Of a stretch of 64,000 bases of DNA, positions 54,101-61,550 are shown one piece after another. How positions within the stretch are numbered: the first letter of the stretch is position 1; the number at the start of each line of letters is the position of its first letter. The position numbers and the translations under genes are program-made. Source of the stretch: Planomonospora sp. ID82291 (GTDB lineage: Bacteria; Actinomycetota; Actinomycetes; Streptosporangiales; Streptosporangiaceae); contig NZ_JABTEX010000004.1 in assembly GCF_015711645.1 (NCBI RefSeq), positions 620,001 through 684,000 on the forward strand. Reading direction: 5' to 3'. The notes below the pieces were generated by a model. That model ran no database searches, was not told the DNA's origin, and saw nothing but the letters and a program-made list of their open reading frames with translations.

Positions 54101-55087
54101 TCATTGCAGGCTCAGCAGGGGCGGCGAACCGGGGCAGGCGGGGCAGGTGAAGACGTGCAGCCGGCCGTAGCGTCCCACCTGGACGCCGGTGGGCTCGCCC
54201 GGGCCCGCTTCGGTGCCGACGGGCGCGCCGTCGGCGCCGGCCTGCCGCCGGTGTTCCACGGGCCGCCAGCGAAGGGCGTCGGACGCCTTCCACTCGGTCG
54301 AGGCGATGGTCAGCAGCAGATCGCAGTCGCACCGGCAGGACGGGCAGCGCATCGCCATCGGTCCGGTCAGCGGCCAGCAGGCCCAGCCGCCGACCTTCCA
54401 CCCCGGTGCGACCGACAGATGCTCGGTGTAGGTGATCTCGGCCAGGTGCTCGGCGAGCGGGTGACCGTCGACGGTGCCCTCGTCGTCGAACAAGCGCACG
54501 CGCTCGGCCAGTTCGGGCGGGAGCTGCTCGTACCAGGGGTACTCGACGACGCGCTCCGGATGCAGGACGCAAGGACGGGGCAGGTAGCGCTCGTCGGCGG
54601 TGTGCGGCAGGGGCGGGGCGGTCAGGACCGGGCCGACATCGGCGGCGCGGCGCCGGCGCAGGTGCACGACGGGCCCGGTGAAGGCGCCCAGGTCGTGGTC
54701 GGCGGGGCACCACAGCACCTGCAGCAGGTCGGCCTCCGCGGGGCGGGGCAGGCCGGGGACGTGCGCGGCGTACAGCTGGGCCAGCCCCACCAGCGCGTTG
54801 GGCTCGGTCGCCGGCCGGACGCGGGGGCCGGCGGTCCGCACGCCGTCGCCGTCGCCGTCTCGGCCGACGCCGGCCAGATCGGAGGCGGACGGTCCTCGCG
54901 GCCCGTGGTGGTCGGCGGTGCAGGTGGGCCAGGGCTCGCCTGCGGGCCACAGCAGTGGCCCGCCGATGTGGCTGTCGGTCGGGCCGGGACGCCCCGGGCG
55001 CGGGTGCAGCCGGACGGCGGCGCGGGCGTGGCGTTCGATCCCGGGAAACAGCACCCGCACCCGCAGAGGGGCGGGTGGAGTGGTCAT
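54101..55087 (-). CDS. DUF1963 (YwqG-like) protein
   Basis: 328 residues from the ATG at 55087. The N-terminal part has SHIGGPLLWPAGEPWPTC and later ALVGLAQLYAAHVPG and LLQVLWCPADH, typical of DUF1963. A second part has EYPWYEQLPPEL, KVGGWACWPLTGP and a Cys pair (MRCPSCRCDCDLLLTIASTEW). The C-terminal HVFTCPACPGSPP may complete a zinc site. The function of the family is not established. The 205 bases between its stop and the upstream gene hold nothing recognisable. Confidence 0.82.
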   Translation of the reverse strand: MTTPPAPLRVRVLFPGIERHARAAVRLHPRPGRPGPTDSHIGGPLLWPAGEPWPTCTADHHGPRGPSASDLAGVGRDGDGDGVRTAGPRVRPATEPNALVGLAQLYAAHVPGLPRPAEADLLQVLWCPADHDLGAFTGPVVHLRRRRAADVGPVLTAPPLPHTADERYLPRPCVLHPERVVEYPWYEQLPPELAERVRLFDDEGTVDGHPLAEHLAEITYTEHLSVAPGWKVGGWACWPLTGPMAMRCPSCRCDCDLLLTIASTEWKASDALRWRPVEHRRQAGADGAPVGTEAGPGEPTGVQVGRYGRLHVFTCPACPGSPPLLSLQ

Positions 55088-55168
55088 GGCGGCGGGCGAG
55101 CACTCAGCCGGCATCGCGGTTCCGGCCCCGGAACACGTCCCGGCGAGGCAGGCGACGGGTCCGGCCGG

Positions 55169-55537
55169 TCATCGGAAGACGACGGCGTGACCGGAGGAGA
55201 CGCTGGCCGAGCACGCCTGGTACAGCCGGTGCCAGGTGAAGATCTCCGGCTCGAACGGGTCGTCGGGCGGGGTGGCGGCCAGGCGCGCCTGCTCCCGCTC
55301 CGGCACGGCTCCGGCGCCGTCCACGTCGATGCCGAGCGCCGGGGCGATGAAGGCCAGCTCGGCCTGCAACCGCAGACTGGAGCCGACGATCCCTCCTCCC
55401 GCGACGCCCGCCTGCTCGGGCAGGAACAGCGGATCGGCGAAGTCGACCGGCACGTAGTAACCCTCGCTGTCGGCATAGCACAGCAGGTGCGAGGAGAACA
55501 GCGTGGTCTCGTCCTGGACCCGTCCCATGACGGGCAT
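55169..55537 (-). CDS. Uncharacterised small protein
   Basis: 122 residues if the ATG at 55537 is used; an in-frame TTG at 55624 overlaps the next gene's stop by 4 bases but would add a low-complexity leader. The conserved-looking segments are SEGYYVPVDFADPLFLPEQ, GIVGSSLRLQAELAFIAPAL and FEPEIFTWHRLYQACSAS. I do not recognise a domain. It lies in a same-strand run of small genes (56510 down to 54101). Confidence 0.65.
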   Translation of the reverse strand: MPVMGRVQDETTLFSSHLLCYADSEGYYVPVDFADPLFLPEQAGVAGGGIVGSSLRLQAELAFIAPALGIDVDGAGAVPEREQARLAATPPDDPFEPEIFTWHRLYQACSASVSSGHAVVFR

Positions 55538-55620
55538 GATAGGGATGAACCACGACAGTCTCTGAACGGCCGGCCCGCCCGGCGTCGGTCTTCTCCCCGC
55601 GCCGCGCCGTCCCGCAGCGG

Positions 55621-56037
55621 TCAAGGGGTGACGGCCCTGTCGGCTCTCAGCGGGGGGACGCGGTGGCGGGTGGCCGTGATGATCAGTTCGCGGAGCGCCG
55701 GCCGGGTCAGGTCGGCGGCGTGGTGCAGTCTGACGTGACGGAACAGTTTGCAGTCGTCCTTGGGCGGGGTGAACAGCCTCGCCGGGTCGGGCAGTTCGGC
55801 GCCGTAGTTGAAGCCGAGGTTGACGTGCCGGGCGTACAGGTCGAGATAGGAGAAGTGCTCGGAGCGTTTGCGCGGTCCGGTGCCGAAGCCGGCGGTTCCC
55901 TGGCGGTCCCAGACCACCTCCACCACGCCGGGCAGCACGTCGTGGACCAGCTCGCGGGCGGCGCGGGCCAGCTGCTGCACGTGCGGGTCGAAGCGGGAGA
56001 CGAGCCGGTCGAAGTCAGGGTTGGCGGGAGCGGTCAT
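55621..56037 (-). CDS. DUF1801 (YdhG-like) protein
   Basis: 138 residues from the ATG at 56037. PHVQQLARAARELVHDVLPG then VVEVVWDRQGTAGFGTGP, SYLDLYARHVNLGFNYGAEL and CKLFRHVRLH are the pattern of the small alpha/beta DUF1801 family (YdhG/YjbR-like surface-exposed or nucleic-acid-binding fold). Its function is unknown. Confidence 0.82.
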   Translation of the reverse strand: MTAPANPDFDRLVSRFDPHVQQLARAARELVHDVLPGVVEVVWDRQGTAGFGTGPRKRSEHFSYLDLYARHVNLGFNYGAELPDPARLFTPPKDDCKLFRHVRLHHAADLTRPALRELIITATRHRVPPLRADRAVTP

Positions 56038-56138
56038 CGCGGGTCCTTTCCCCGGCGCGGAGCCTTCGGCGGTGCAGGTCCTCGCGGATGCGGAGGGCAC
56101 GTGGGAGGAGGGGGCTGCGGGAGTGCGGACGTGGCGGG

Positions 56139-56510
56139 TCAGGTGCCGACGGCGGCGAAGGTGTTGCCGTCGGGATCGGCGAAGACGAGCTGCACGCCCC
56201 AGGGCATGCGCTGCGGACCGGAGACGATCGGCACTCCGTGCCTTCGGAGGTGATCAGCGGTGGACCCGGCGTCGGTGAGGGCGAAGACGATGCCGGTGAA
56301 GACACCGACCTTCTCCGGTGCCCAGGATTCGAAACCCGGTCCGGTGAGCACCAGCGCGCTCTGCCCGCCGGCGGGCGCCACCTCGACCCAGCGCATCGGT
56401 CCCATTGCGCTGTCGGTACGCGTGGCGAAGCCGAGCACGCCGACGAAGAAGTCCAGTGAGGCGGTCACGTCGGCGACGTACACCGGAACGCTGGTGATCG
56501 CACCGATCAT
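56139..56510 (-). CDS. VOC/glyoxalase-family protein
   Basis: 123 residues. SVPVYVADVTASLDFFVGVL at the start and GVQLVFADPDGNTFAAVGT at the end are the two beta-alpha-beta halves of a vicinal-oxygen-chelate protein. It could act in resistance or in isomerisation. It is divergent from the HxlR regulator at 56566 with a palindromic operator between them, and is likely controlled by it. Confidence 0.9.
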   Translation of the reverse strand: MIGAITSVPVYVADVTASLDFFVGVLGFATRTDSAMGPMRWVEVAPAGGQSALVLTGPGFESWAPEKVGVFTGIVFALTDAGSTADHLRRHGVPIVSGPQRMPWGVQLVFADPDGNTFAAVGT

Positions 56511-56530
56511 CGGTCCCCTCCCGCGCGTTG

Positions 56531-56547
56531 ACTATTAATTCGATAGT
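56531..56547. promoter_or_regulatory. HxlR operator in the divergent promoter
   Basis: ACTATTAATTCGATAGT (ACTAT-N7-ATAGT) lies between the VOC and HxlR start codons and overlaps TTGACT (56528-56533), a -35-like hexamer. A TACGCT at 56554-56559 lies only 6 bases before the HxlR ATG, so its mRNA may be leaderless. HxlR-family sites commonly have this form. Confidence 0.65.
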
Positions 56548-56565
56548 GCACGCTACGCTGTCGAT

Positions 56566-57219
56566 ATGGCAAGAACGTACGGCCACTACTGCGGTCTGTC
56601 GTACGCGCTGGACCTCGTCGCCGAGCGGTGGGCGCCGCTGGTGCTGCGCGAGCTGCTGTTCGGCCCGGCGCGCTACACCGACCTGCGGGCCGCACTTCCG
56701 GGCATCGGCCCCAACGTGCTGGCGGCCCGCCTCAGGGAACTGGAGCGCGCCGGGGTGATCGCCCGCAGGGTGCTCCCGCCTCCGGCCGCCTCGGCGGTCT
56801 ACGAACTGACCGGCTCGGGGCGGGCCCTGCAGCCGGTGCTGCTGCACCTGACCGCCTGGGGCGTGCACCGCATGCGCCCCAGCCCTGAGGTGTCGGTCTT
56901 CCGGGCGCGCTGGGCGGCCCTGGCCCTGTGGGCGGTCACGGCCGAGGCCGTTGCGGGCCCGGACGCCGACGGCGACCTCTACCAGGTCCAGGTGGAGGGC
57001 GAGACCTTCCACCTGGCCGTCGCCGCCGGACACGTCCACGGGGCGGCAGGGCCGGCCCCGCGCCCGGCCGTCCTGTGCGTGCGCACCGACGCGATGACCG
57101 CCTACGAACTGGCCACCGGAGGCCTGAGCCCGACCGGGGCCCTCGGCCGGGGCCTGCTGCACCTCGACGGTCCCGCGGCGGCCGCGGACCGCTGGAGCGC
57201 CCTGTGCCCCGGACGGTGA
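56566..57219 (+). CDS. HxlR-type regulator with C-terminal SCP2-like domain
   Basis: 217 residues. The HxlR winged helix (about 1-105) has the conserved YGHYCGLSYALDLVAERWAP start with Cys9, and ARYTDLRAALPGIGPNVLAA. The extra ~105 residues (GDLYQVQVEGETFHLAVAAG, then VLCVRTDAMTAYELATGGL) resemble an SCP2 sterol-carrier-like domain, so a hydrophobic ligand could control DNA binding. It is divergent from the VOC gene. Confidence 0.88.
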   Translation: MARTYGHYCGLSYALDLVAERWAPLVLRELLFGPARYTDLRAALPGIGPNVLAARLRELERAGVIARRVLPPPAASAVYELTGSGRALQPVLLHLTAWGVHRMRPSPEVSVFRARWAALALWAVTAEAVAGPDADGDLYQVQVEGETFHLAVAAGHVHGAAGPAPRPAVLCVRTDAMTAYELATGGLSPTGALGRGLLHLDGPAAAADRWSALCPGR

Positions 57220-57375
57220 CCGCCGCCCGAACACGACGGCGCCGCCCCGGCCGGGACCGCGCGCCGGGCGCCGGCGGTGTCGCGAGCCCGCGGGAGCGCC
57301 AGATCGTGAAATCGTCGGGGCTCCCGGTTAGGTTGGCCGCTTCGAGGAGGTAGGACGTGAGGAGGTGGGACGCCG

Positions 57376-57696
57376 ATGACTCCGGACGAGCGTTTCGACG
57401 CCGTGGTCGGCGAGCTGCTCGACATCGGGGGAGTGACCCCGCCGGGAGCGGGGCGCGGTTTCGGCTCGGCCGCCCTGCGGGTCGACGGCAAGATCTTCGC
57501 CATGCTGGCCGGCGGACGCCTGGTGGTCAAGCTCCCGCGGCGGCGGGTCGATGAGCTGGTCGACGCCGGCTGCGGTGTGCGCTTCGACGGGGGCAAGGGC
57601 AGGCCGATGAAGGAGTGGCTCAGTCTGGATCCGGACGACGAGTCGTCCTGGCCGGTCCTGGCCCGGGAGGCGCTGGCCTTCGTCGGCGCCCGGTGA
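57376..57696 (+). CDS. TfoX/YjbR-like small protein
   Basis: 106 residues with an ATG start. The segments FGSAALRVDGKIFAMLAGGR, LVVKLPRRRVDELVDAGCGV and GRPMKEWLSLDPDDESSWP fit the TfoX-N/YjbR-like alpha/beta fold. The family is thought to be regulatory or DNA-interacting, but no function is known for this one. The next gene follows after 6 bases on the same strand, so the two probably form an operon. Confidence 0.78.
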   Translation: MTPDERFDAVVGELLDIGGVTPPGAGRGFGSAALRVDGKIFAMLAGGRLVVKLPRRRVDELVDAGCGVRFDGGKGRPMKEWLSLDPDDESSWPVLAREALAFVGAR

Positions 57697-57702
57697 CCGC
57701 GG

Positions 57703-58176
57703 ATGACGGTGTTCGCCTGTGCCTCCTGCGGGCAGGTGCTCAGCGGCGACCTGCGCCGACTGGCCGGGACGCCGGCGCACGCGGGGCCGGACCGCTCCAC
57801 GGTGCCGCCCGGCTGCTACGCGATCGACCCGGAGCCGTTCGGCGCGCCGTTCGCGACCCGCGCCTTCCCCGAGGAGCGCCCGGCCCGCAGGCGGGCCGGT
57901 GCCGCGCCGCGGCAGGCGCCGGTCTCGGCAGGGAAGCGGGGAACCGTCGTGGTCCATCCGCATGACGCGCCGTCGCTGCGGGCGCATCCCGACGCGGCGC
58001 GCAGCAGCGGATGCTGCGGGCCGTGCGGCTCCTTCGGACCCAACATGACCTGCGGATGCGGGGTCGCCCTCGCCACCCTGGTCGCCGACTGCCATGGTCC
58101 TTACGAGCTGCGGTTGGACCCGGTACGGGTGTACGCGTTCGACGCGGTCACCGGCCGTCCCGAGACGCTGGCCTGA
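57703..58176 (+). CDS. Cys-rich zinc-type protein of unknown function
   Basis: 157 residues with an ATG 6 bases after the previous stop. An N-terminal CASCGQVLSGDL zinc-knuckle half and a C-terminal cluster SGCCGPCGSFGPNMTCGCG give about eight Cys, enough for one or two metal sites. The middle is Arg/Pro-rich, and the end (CHGPYELRLDPVRVYAFD) is beta-like. I do not recognise the family. Confidence 0.72.
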   Translation: MTVFACASCGQVLSGDLRRLAGTPAHAGPDRSTVPPGCYAIDPEPFGAPFATRAFPEERPARRRAGAAPRQAPVSAGKRGTVVVHPHDAPSLRAHPDAARSSGCCGPCGSFGPNMTCGCGVALATLVADCHGPYELRLDPVRVYAFDAVTGRPETLA

Positions 58177-58283
58177 CCCGGCCTTCCCGTGCGCGGTACG
58201 GCGGGACCGCCTCGCGCTGCGGACCGTCCGGCGGAGGCGCCTTACGGAACGTGTTCACGCCGTGAGCGGCTGGCATCGTACGG

Positions 58284-59168
58284 ATGTGTACGTGTATCCA
58301 CCGAATGCCGCTGAATTCCCCCGCTCGGCGCCCGTACCATTCGATTGTGTTGATCGCCTTCTGTGTCCTGGCCTACGTTCTGGCATGGGTGTTCTGGATT
58401 CCGGCGGCGCTGCTGTTCGAGGCGGACGCGGGGCGCATCCCCGCCGGGCTCGTGACGCTGCAGACTCTCGGCGCGGCGGCCCCGACGGTGGCGGCGCTCC
58501 TCGTGCTGCGTGTGCGCGGCCGGACGGACCTGATCCGGGCGATCGCACGCCGGTACCGGATCTGGCGGCTGCCGGTGCGCTGGTACCTGGCCGCCGCCCT
58601 GTTGATGCCCGCGCTGACGTCGGTGGCGCTGGCCGTCCGGGCGGTGGCCGATCCGACGTTGACCGTCCCCGCCGACTCCCCGCTGGGCACCATGCTCGCC
58701 GGCGGAGGGCCGGTCGTCGTCGTGCTCACCGCCCCCCTGCAGTTGGCGGGGCTGCTGTTCTCCAGTCCGCTGCTGGAGGAGTTCGGCTGGCGCGGTTACG
58801 CGCTGCCGGCCCTGCAGCAGCGGATGGCCGCCCTGCCGGCCGCGGTCCTGCTCGGCTTGCTGTGGGGGCTGTGGCATCTGCCGCTGACCGTCGCCTACGG
58901 TGAGGATCTGCCGCCCTACCTGGTCGCCATCACGGCGCACTCGGTGCTGGCGGCGTGGCTGCTCAACTCGACCCGGGGCAGCATGGTGATCACGCTGCTG
59001 TTCCATGCGTCCCTGGCGTACTCGCTGACCTCGATGTCGGTCGGCGGCGGCGACTGGCTGGAGGCGGGGCTGGCCTGGACCGTCGCGCTGGCGGTCGTCG
59101 CCGGGTCCGGCTGGCGGGAACTGTCTTTGCGGCCCCGCACGACCCTGCTTCCTGACCCTGCTTCCTGA
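58284..59168 (+). CDS. CPBP-family intramembrane metalloprotease
   Basis: 294 residues. About seven or eight membrane helices are present. The CPBP motif LLEEFGWRGYALP (EExxxR at about 165-170), LLGLLWGLWHLPL (second motif with His) and the C-terminal LLFHASLAYS (third His) are complete, as in abortive-infection/CaaX-protease-like proteins. The substrate is unknown. Neither ATG (58284 or 58305) has a clear ribosome site. A 13-bp duplication (CTGCTTCCTGACC) overlaps its stop. Confidence 0.88.
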   Translation: MCTCIHRMPLNSPARRPYHSIVLIAFCVLAYVLAWVFWIPAALLFEADAGRIPAGLVTLQTLGAAAPTVAALLVLRVRGRTDLIRAIARRYRIWRLPVRWYLAAALLMPALTSVALAVRAVADPTLTVPADSPLGTMLAGGGPVVVVLTAPLQLAGLLFSSPLLEEFGWRGYALPALQQRMAALPAAVLLGLLWGLWHLPLTVAYGEDLPPYLVAITAHSVLAAWLLNSTRGSMVITLLFHASLAYSLTSMSVGGGDWLEAGLAWTVALAVVAGSGWRELSLRPRTTLLPDPAS

Positions 59169-59278
59169 CCCCGCTCCGGCCCACCCCGCTCGGTGCAGGC
59201 GGGGCGGGTGCAGCAGGAGGGCGCGGACCGTACACCCGGCGGGCGGAGCAGGCCCGTGAGCGGACGGCGGCAGGAGAA

Positions 59279-59557
59279 TCAGTGCCCGGCCGGTTCGTCG
59301 AGCCCGGCCCGACCGGCCGCCACGAGGACGTCGCGCCAGTCATCGATGGCAAGCATCGCCACCTCGCGCAGCAGGCGCAGGTCTCCGGTGGACAGCTCGA
59401 CGATCGCACACAGCACACGCGCGTACAGTCGCCCGTGCTCCGCCCCGTCATCGAGGCGCAGGTCGTGGGCGGAGGGGAGCGCAGCGAGCACCTCCGGGGT
59501 GCGCGCCGCGCCGAAGCGCACGGCGACAGCACTCATAACGGTGTCGGGAACCTGCAC
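59279..59557 (-). CDS. Uncharacterised small helical protein
   Basis: 92 residues if the GTG at 59557 is used; a TTG at 59623 would add 22 residues (SHRSLTERVRDRFRPEAYAHR). The protein is helical and Leu-rich (TPEVLAALPSAHDLRLDDGA, ARVLCAIVELSTGDLRLLRE). No family is recognised. The about 110 bases on each side hold no gene. Confidence 0.55.
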   Translation of the reverse strand: MQVPDTVMSAVAVRFGAARTPEVLAALPSAHDLRLDDGAEHGRLYARVLCAIVELSTGDLRLLREVAMLAIDDWRDVLVAAGRAGLDEPAGH

Positions 59558-59723
59558 ACGATGAGCATATGCCTCCGGTCGGAAACGGTCCCGCACCCTC
59601 TCTGTCAGACTGCGGTGAGACAACGAGGCGTCGTTTCACTTCGTCGACGGGTGAGCGGCTCCGGCGGCCGGGTGAAGGCGTCCCGGCCGCGGTGGGCGGC
59701 CAGGACGCGCCGGGGCCGGCTGT

Positions 59724-60491
59724 TCAGGCGGCGAGGGCGGCGTGCATCTCCCACACCAGGATCTCGGCCGGTTCGGCGGCGGTGACCTTCTGGCCGCCGG
59801 TGGCGGTCAGGCGCACCGCGTCGCCGGTGTCCAGCGCGCCGGCGCCTTCCAGCGCGACGGACCCGCGCGGCACGAACAGGTGCAGGAACGGCGCCTCGGG
59901 CAGCTGCACGCTCTGGCCGGCCTGCAGGCGGGCGGCGTACAGCGCGGCGTAGCGGTTTTTGATCCGGATGGCCGCGGCGCCGTCGTGCTCGGCCATGCCG
60001 GAGGCGACCGGCACCAGGCCGCCGCCGAGCAGTTCGGCGTCGATCTCCAGCTGCTCGTAGCCGGGGGCGATGCCGGCCTCGTCGGGCACCACCCACATCT
60101 GCACGAAGTGGACCGGCTCGTCGTGGACGCCGCCGGCCAGGCGCCAGGAGTCGTTCTTCTCCGAGTGCAGGATGCCGGTGCCGGCGCTCATCCGCTGGGC
60201 CAGGCCCGGGTAGATGACGCCGTTGTGGCCCTCGGAGTCCTGGTGGACCAGGGAGCCCTGCAGCACCCAGGTGACGATCTCCATGTCGCGGTGCGGATGG
60301 GTGTCGAAGCCGGTGCCGGCGCGCACGACGTCGTCGTTGTTGACCAGCAGCAGGCCGTGGTGGGTGTTGGCCTCATCGTGGTGGCGGCCGAAGGAGAAGG
60401 AGTGCTTGGAGTCCAGCCAGCCGGTGGCGGTGGTGAAGCGCTCGGCCGCGCGGTGGACGTCGATGCGGGGCGCGAGGGACAGGGGGCTCAT
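59724..60491 (-). CDS. Pirin-family protein
   Basis: 255 residues. The double-cupin pirin fold has its metal-binding N-terminal cupin: HSFSFGRHHDE, FDTHPHRDMEIVTWVLQGSL, HQDSEGH and GTGILHSEKN. The C-terminal cupin is intact (FLHLFVPRGSVALEGAG). Pirins may act as quercetinases or regulators. It lies downstream of the YceI remnant on the same strand, divergent from MarR, and is a likely member of that regulon. Confidence 0.92.
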   Translation of the reverse strand: MSPLSLAPRIDVHRAAERFTTATGWLDSKHSFSFGRHHDEANTHHGLLLVNNDDVVRAGTGFDTHPHRDMEIVTWVLQGSLVHQDSEGHNGVIYPGLAQRMSAGTGILHSEKNDSWRLAGGVHDEPVHFVQMWVVPDEAGIAPGYEQLEIDAELLGGGLVPVASGMAEHDGAAAIRIKNRYAALYAARLQAGQSVQLPEAPFLHLFVPRGSVALEGAGALDTGDAVRLTATGGQKVTAAEPAEILVWEMHAALAA

Positions 60492-60557
60492 GCCGGGTTC
60501 CTTCCGGGAGGGTGGTGAAGGTCGGGTCGCCGGTGCCGGGGACGGTGCCGGTGCGGA

Positions 60558-60710
60558 TCAGGTGTTCTTGATCGTCGCTGAGCCCTCGAAGCCGAGCCGG
60601 GTGTTGCCGAACGGGTCGGCGGAGGAGCCCTCGAAGGCGAAGGGGATGGTGATCGAGTCGGTGACGCCCTTGATGGTCAGGTCGAGGCCGGTGGCGGTGG
60701 TGGTGGTCAT
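60558..60710 (-). pseudogene. YceI-family remnant (internal and 3' deletions)
   Basis: A 50-residue frame keeps a good ribosome site (GGAGGG, 5 bases before ATG 60710) and a YceI-like start MTTTTATGLDL, which jumps directly to the late YceI segment DLTIKGVTDSITIPFAFEGS and then ends at ATIKNT, where the family continues with about 50 more residues. Most of the lipocalin-like barrel is therefore missing. It is probably non-functional but may still be transcribed with pirin. Confidence 0.65.
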
Positions 60711-60730
60711 GGGAGCCCTCCGAGAAGAAG

Positions 60731-60742
60731 ATGATGTGTCAT
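60731..60742. promoter_or_regulatory. MarR operator, copy 1
   Basis: ATGATGTGTCAT; one of three 12-bp sites of the form ATGAYGYRTCAT. Confidence 0.65.
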
Positions 60743-60760
60743 GCACTGGGTCCAACTTAT

Positions 60761-60772
60761 ATGACGCGTCAT
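60761..60772. promoter_or_regulatory. MarR operator, copy 2 (perfect palindrome)
   Basis: ATGACGCGTCAT, a perfect 12-bp palindrome, 30 bases from copy 1 and 28 from copy 3 (start to start), which is close to three helical turns. Confidence 0.72.
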
Positions 60773-60788
60773 TCATTCCGCAAATTCA

Positions 60789-60800
60789 ATGACGCATCAT
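60789..60800. promoter_or_regulatory. MarR operator, copy 3
   Basis: ATGACGCATCAT, ending 22 bases before the MarR ATG at 60823. Binding here would block the regulator's own promoter. Confidence 0.65.
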
Positions 60801-60822
60801 GCATGTCGGGTACGGTGGACCC

Positions 60823-61287
60823 ATGGACACCCCTCTCTGGCTCGACGACGACCAGCAGCGCGCCTGGCGGGCCTACCTGCGCATGCAGGCGCGGCTGGGC
60901 GCCGAGCTGAACCGGCGGCTGCAGGCGGCCTCCGGCCTGTCCCTGGCCGACTACGAGGTGCTGGTCCACCTCACCGACGTCCCCGACGGGCGGCTGCGCC
61001 CGTACGAACTGCAGCGCGCGATGGAGTGGGAGCAGAGCCGCCTGTCGCACCACCTGAGCAGGATGCAGCGCCGCGGCCTGGTCGGGCGCCGGGAGTGCGC
61101 CGACGACGGCCGCGGAGCCTTCGTCGTGCTCACCGAGGCCGGCCGCCAGGCGATCACCGCCGCCGCCCCCGGCCACGTTCGGGCCGTCCGGGACCTCTTC
61201 TTCGACGCCCTCGGCCCCGACCGGGTCGACGTCCTGCAGCAGCTGTCCACCCGGGTCCTGGCCCGGCTCGACACCGCGGGCGGGTAG
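60823..61287 (+). CDS. MarR family transcriptional regulator
   Basis: 154 residues from the ATG at 60823. The winged helix (about 35-105) has SGLSLADYEVLVHLTDVPDG, LRPYELQRAMEWEQSRLSHH and a wing RRECADDGRGAFVVLTEAG. It is divergent from the YceI remnant and pirin; three copies of one palindrome fill the shared promoter region, so autoregulation and control of those genes are likely. The 263 bases after it hold no recognised gene. Confidence 0.92.
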   Translation: MDTPLWLDDDQQRAWRAYLRMQARLGAELNRRLQAASGLSLADYEVLVHLTDVPDGRLRPYELQRAMEWEQSRLSHHLSRMQRRGLVGRRECADDGRGAFVVLTEAGRQAITAAAPGHVRAVRDLFFDALGPDRVDVLQQLSTRVLARLDTAGG

Positions 61288-61550
61288 GACTCGCGACCCG
61301 CGCGGCGCTCCACCAGGTCTTCACGAAGAGGGGCCCGCGACGGCCGAGGCTGAGCCTGCCGGAGAGAACCGGTCGGCGATGTTCGGCGCTGCGGCGCGTT
61401 TTGACCGGTCTGCGACCGGCTACACCCTAACGACGGCCGGAAGGCGGGCACCGCGTCGGCCGTCATTGAGCCACCCCGCGGACCGCTCCCTCCGGCGCCC
61501 GGCCGGGAGGCGGGCCGAAGGGTCGCCGAACCGCGAAGGAGGCCGTGCCC

